64,000 bases of DNA from an uncultured Parabacteroides sp. Its GTDB lineage: Bacteria > Bacteroidota > Bacteroidia > Bacteroidales > Tannerellaceae. Every line of letters begins with the position of its first letter. The first letter of the stretch is position 1. Shown one piece after another: positions 62,136-64,000 of the stretch. A program made the translations under genes and the position numbers. Under the pieces are notes generated by a model. It had not been told where the DNA came from, did no database searches, and saw nothing but the letters and a program-made list of their open reading frames with translations. The DNA lies in NCBI GenBank assembly GCA_934718155.1, contig CAKUZF010000010.1, positions 11,396 through 75,395 of the forward strand, given 5' to 3'.

Positions 62136-62882
62136 TTACATGTTCATACCACCATCAACCTGGATCACCTGGCCCGATACGTAGGCCGACATGTCGGATG
62201 CCAAGAAGGTAGCGATGTTAGCCACGTCCTCCACCGTACCACCACGGCGCAAAGGAATCTTCTTACACCACTCAGCCTTCACCTCGTCAGAGAGCTTAGC
62301 GGTCATGTCGGTAATGATGAAGCCCGGAGCGATAGCGTTCGCACGGATGCCACGAGAGCCCAGCTCCTGCGCGATAGACTTCGCCAAGCCGATCATACCA
62401 GCCTTCGAAGCGGAGTAGTTGCACTGACCCGCATTGCCATGCACGCCGACTACTGACGACATGTTGATGATGCTACCCGCACGCTGCTTCATCATCACCG
62501 GAGAAACCGCATGGATGAAGTTGAAAGCCGACTTCAGGTTCACGTTCAACACAGCGTCCCACTGGCCCTCGCTCATGCGCATCATCAAGCCATCCTTCGT
62601 GATACCCGCGTTGTTCACCAAGATGTCGATGCGACCGAAATCCTTCACGATCTCAGCCACAACATTGTGTGTATCCTCAAAATTAGCCGCATTCGAAGCG
62701 TAACCCTTGGCCTTCACGCCTAAAGCCTCGATCTCCGCCTGAGTGGCCAAGCCATTCTCGTCGATCGTCAAATCAGTAAACGCGATGTTCGCACCCTCCG
62801 ACGCGAACTTCAAGGCAATCGCCTTGCCAATACCACGGGCAGCACCTGTAACTACGGCCACCTTTCCTTCCAATAATTTCAT
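62136..62882 (-). CDS. fabG: 3-oxoacyl-[ACP] reductase FabG
   Basis: 248 residues of short-chain dehydrogenase fold: TGAARGIGKAIA (12-23) for NADP, NNAG, catalytic Ser in NMSSVVG, YSASKAG with Tyr/Lys and IAPGFIITDM. It reduces 3-ketoacyl-ACP in fatty-acid elongation. A TetR regulator is encoded 31 nt upstream on the same strand, so the pair is likely co-transcribed and possibly autoregulated by fatty-acid supply. Confidence 0.95.
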   Translation of the reverse strand: MKLLEGKVAVVTGAARGIGKAIALKFASEGANIAFTDLTIDENGLATQAEIEALGVKAKGYASNAANFEDTHNVVAEIVKDFGRIDILVNNAGITKDGLMMRMSEGQWDAVLNVNLKSAFNFIHAVSPVMMKQRAGSIINMSSVVGVHGNAGQCNYSASKAGMIGLAKSIAQELGSRGIRANAIAPGFIITDMTAKLSDEVKAEWCKKIPLRRGGTVEDVANIATFLASDMSAYVSGQVIQVDGGMNM

Positions 62883-62913
62883 ACTCTATATTCGTTAATT
62901 GATTGAAATAAAA

Positions 62914-63519
62914 CTATCCTTCTTTATTATTCACTCTTATACCGTTGAATATCAAATTGATCACATTCTCGCGCCGCTTAATGCGCTGGCTGATGTTGTC
63001 GCCCATCACCCCACGGATGTAAGGCACCTCCAAGCCCTTCAGCGCATGATGCAGCACCAAAGCGGTTATATCGGTATCGGGCATTCTGAAAACGCCCTCG
63101 CGCACACCGTCGTCCAGTATGCCCTTGAGCATCTCTATCTCGCGCAAATCGAAACTTTTCCGCACCTTCTCCACACGCCAAATGTCGCGAAAAAAGGTGG
63201 CGCGAAGCGTCCCGTTCCGAAAAACAATCGCCTTCACCGCGTCCAAGCGCGCATAGATAAACGCGATCAATTTCTCATCGGCAGGGATCTCTCTCGCGGT
63301 TACCTCCATCAATACCTTATAAAGCTGGTCTAACTCCGATTCCACCACCGCCAGGTAGATTTCGTTTTTGCTTTTAAAATAGGTATAAAGCGTGCGGCGA
63401 CCTTTGCAAGAGGCCTGTGCGATGTCGTTCATAGTGGTGTTATCCACTCCCATGCGGGCAAACAACTGTCTGGCCACATCCACTAACATATCCCGTGTCT
63501 TAGAAACTGTCGTCGGCAT
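62914..63519 (-). CDS. TetR/AcrR family transcriptional regulator
   Basis: 201 residues from ATG 63519; an in-frame ATG three codons earlier (63528) is possible. The N-terminal HTH is typical: KTRDMLVDVARQLFARMGVDNTTMNDIAQASCKGRRTLYTYFKSKNEIYL pattern (residues 7-55). The C-terminal ligand-binding domain is helical. It precedes fabG by 31 nt, so it probably regulates fatty-acid synthesis; ligand unknown. Confidence 0.93.
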   Translation of the reverse strand: MPTTVSKTRDMLVDVARQLFARMGVDNTTMNDIAQASCKGRRTLYTYFKSKNEIYLAVVESELDQLYKVLMEVTAREIPADEKLIAFIYARLDAVKAIVFRNGTLRATFFRDIWRVEKVRKSFDLREIEMLKGILDDGVREGVFRMPDTDITALVLHHALKGLEVPYIRGVMGDNISQRIKRRENVINLIFNGIRVNNKEG

Positions 63520-63605
63520 GAATTGCACATTTTATTGTATTTTGTGCGCAAAGTACTCAAAAAAGATTGTATCTACCAAGCATATTAAAAAAAAACTGCC
63601 AGAAT

Positions 63606-63636
63606 TTTGTTTATTCAAAAACTATTTCTACCTTTG
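63606..63636 (+). promoter_or_regulatory. canonical Bacteroidetes promoter of initiator tRNA
   Basis: TTTG (63606-63609), exactly 19 nt, TACCTTTG (63629-63636). The next 15 nt match the tRNA-Gly/Leu cluster leader. Confidence 0.85.
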
Positions 63637-63667
63637 CACTCGCAATCGAGAATGATCGCAACGACAT

Positions 63668-63739
<72 letters not shown>

Positions 63740-63745
63740 CAACAC

Positions 63746-63786
63746 AAAGGCTGTTTCTTTCGAAGAGACAGCCTTTTCTTTTTTTT
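63746..63786 (+). terminator. intrinsic terminator of the initiator tRNA gene
   Basis: AAAGGCTGT (63746-63754) pairs with ACAGCCTTT (63768-63776), followed by a long T-rich tract. Confidence 0.88.
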
Positions 63787-64000
63787 CATGCGCTCGCTCC
63801 CCACCTCGCCATCCAGCAGACGGCGCACAGAATGCAGCTTTTTTTTATGCCAATCTCATTGAAAAAAAAGCCTTTTGGAGGACCGTCCGGCTATCAGATA
63901 TTGATTTTTTTTTTTGCATGCGCATATATATACAATACTTCGGTAAGAATTAGGCCAACCTAAGCGGCTTTTGCCGTAAAAAAGATGAGTTCTTTGAAAA
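63787..64000. other. intergenic region ending in a probable rRNA leader
   Basis: No gene is seen. GCTTTTTTTT (63837-63846) and AAAAAAAAGC (63862-63871) form an AT-rich inverted repeat. The last bases (GATGAGTTCTTTGAAAA, 63984-64000) resemble the boxA-type leader found before 16S rRNA in Bacteroidales, so an rRNA operon may begin just beyond the window. Confidence 0.4.
63913..63943 (+). promoter_or_regulatory. possible rRNA promoter
   Basis: TTTG (63913-63916) at the end of an 11-T tract is exactly 19 nt from TACTTCGG (63936-63943), which has two mismatches to TAnnTTTG. The T tract could act like an UP element. It fits an rRNA operon starting beyond the right edge. Confidence 0.35.

Overview
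The window is ordinary, gene-dense bacterial chromosome from the Bacteroidetes, most likely order Bacteroidales near Tannerellaceae/Porphyromonadaceae; I cannot name the genus. The evidence is repeated TAnnTTTG (-7) promoter boxes, two of them exactly 19 nt from a TTTG (-33) box, a Rho factor with a long disordered insertion, an UpxY-type NusG paralogue, a Bacteroidetes-type YidC, Rpb6/omega and BamD, the WbpB/WbpE pair, DUF4293 and DUF1080 proteins, and acidic residues after a lipoprotein cysteine. GC is clearly above 50% in the first ~20 kb and visibly lower in the menaquinone and polysaccharide-acetylation region (about 46-57 kb).

Region 1 (1-8.9 kb): a truncated unknown gene, a LysE-type exporter and a LytTR DNA-binding protein lead into a Ser/Thr phospho-signalling island. 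The island holds an FHA membrane protein, a small Thr/Asp-rich acidic protein, a zinc-ribbon/FHA protein, a PP2C phosphatase, a transmembrane Ser/Thr kinase, an outer-membrane barrel candidate and a large surface-type lipoprotein. The kinase and the soluble FHA protein share ETT(L/I)V motifs resembling the GarA/OdhI phospho-acceptor site. This is the most interesting system in the window.

Region 2 (9-13.6 kb): a four-gene NAD(P)-linked, probably electron-bifurcating [FeFe]-hydrogenase operon (HndB-, HndC-, HndD- and HndA-like). Region 3 (13.6-15.2 kb): a lone tyrosine recombinase with an 11-bp tandem repeat array at its 5' side. Region 4 (15.3-25.1 kb): GH125 alpha-mannosidase, YidC, EttA, a DUF1080 protein, serine hydroxymethyltransferase and a GH20 hexosaminidase.

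Region 5 (25.1-28.7 kb): a cobalamin riboswitch that feeds a 15-codon ORF and then a strong terminator, followed by a YidE/AspT-like transporter, an orphan UpxY antiterminator and a free-methionine-sulfoxide reductase. Region 6 (28.7-36.4 kb): AddB-like nuclease, DUF4293, omega/Rpb6 and BamD in one leftward operon, then a DUF1080 lipoprotein, a HAD phosphatase and a DEAD-box helicase. Region 7 (36.4-45.8 kb): WbpB/WbpE amino-sugar genes with a 22-bp repeat in their 3' region, Rho, TilS, a zinc-ribbon coiled-coil protein, a NIF3 family protein and AspRS.

Region 8 (46-53 kb): a tightly coupled menaquinone operon (HAD-hotdog fusion, MenF, MenD, MenB, MenC, MenE). Region 9 (53-57.3 kb): an MBOAT plus two SGNH proteins, probably a polysaccharide O-acylation system. 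Region 10 (57.4-64 kb): three tRNAs (Gly, Leu, Leu), purine nucleoside phosphorylase, MTA/SAH deaminase, M20 peptidase, pseudouridine synthase, FabG with a TetR regulator, and an initiator tRNA-Met. The right end looks like the leader of an rRNA operon lying just outside the window.
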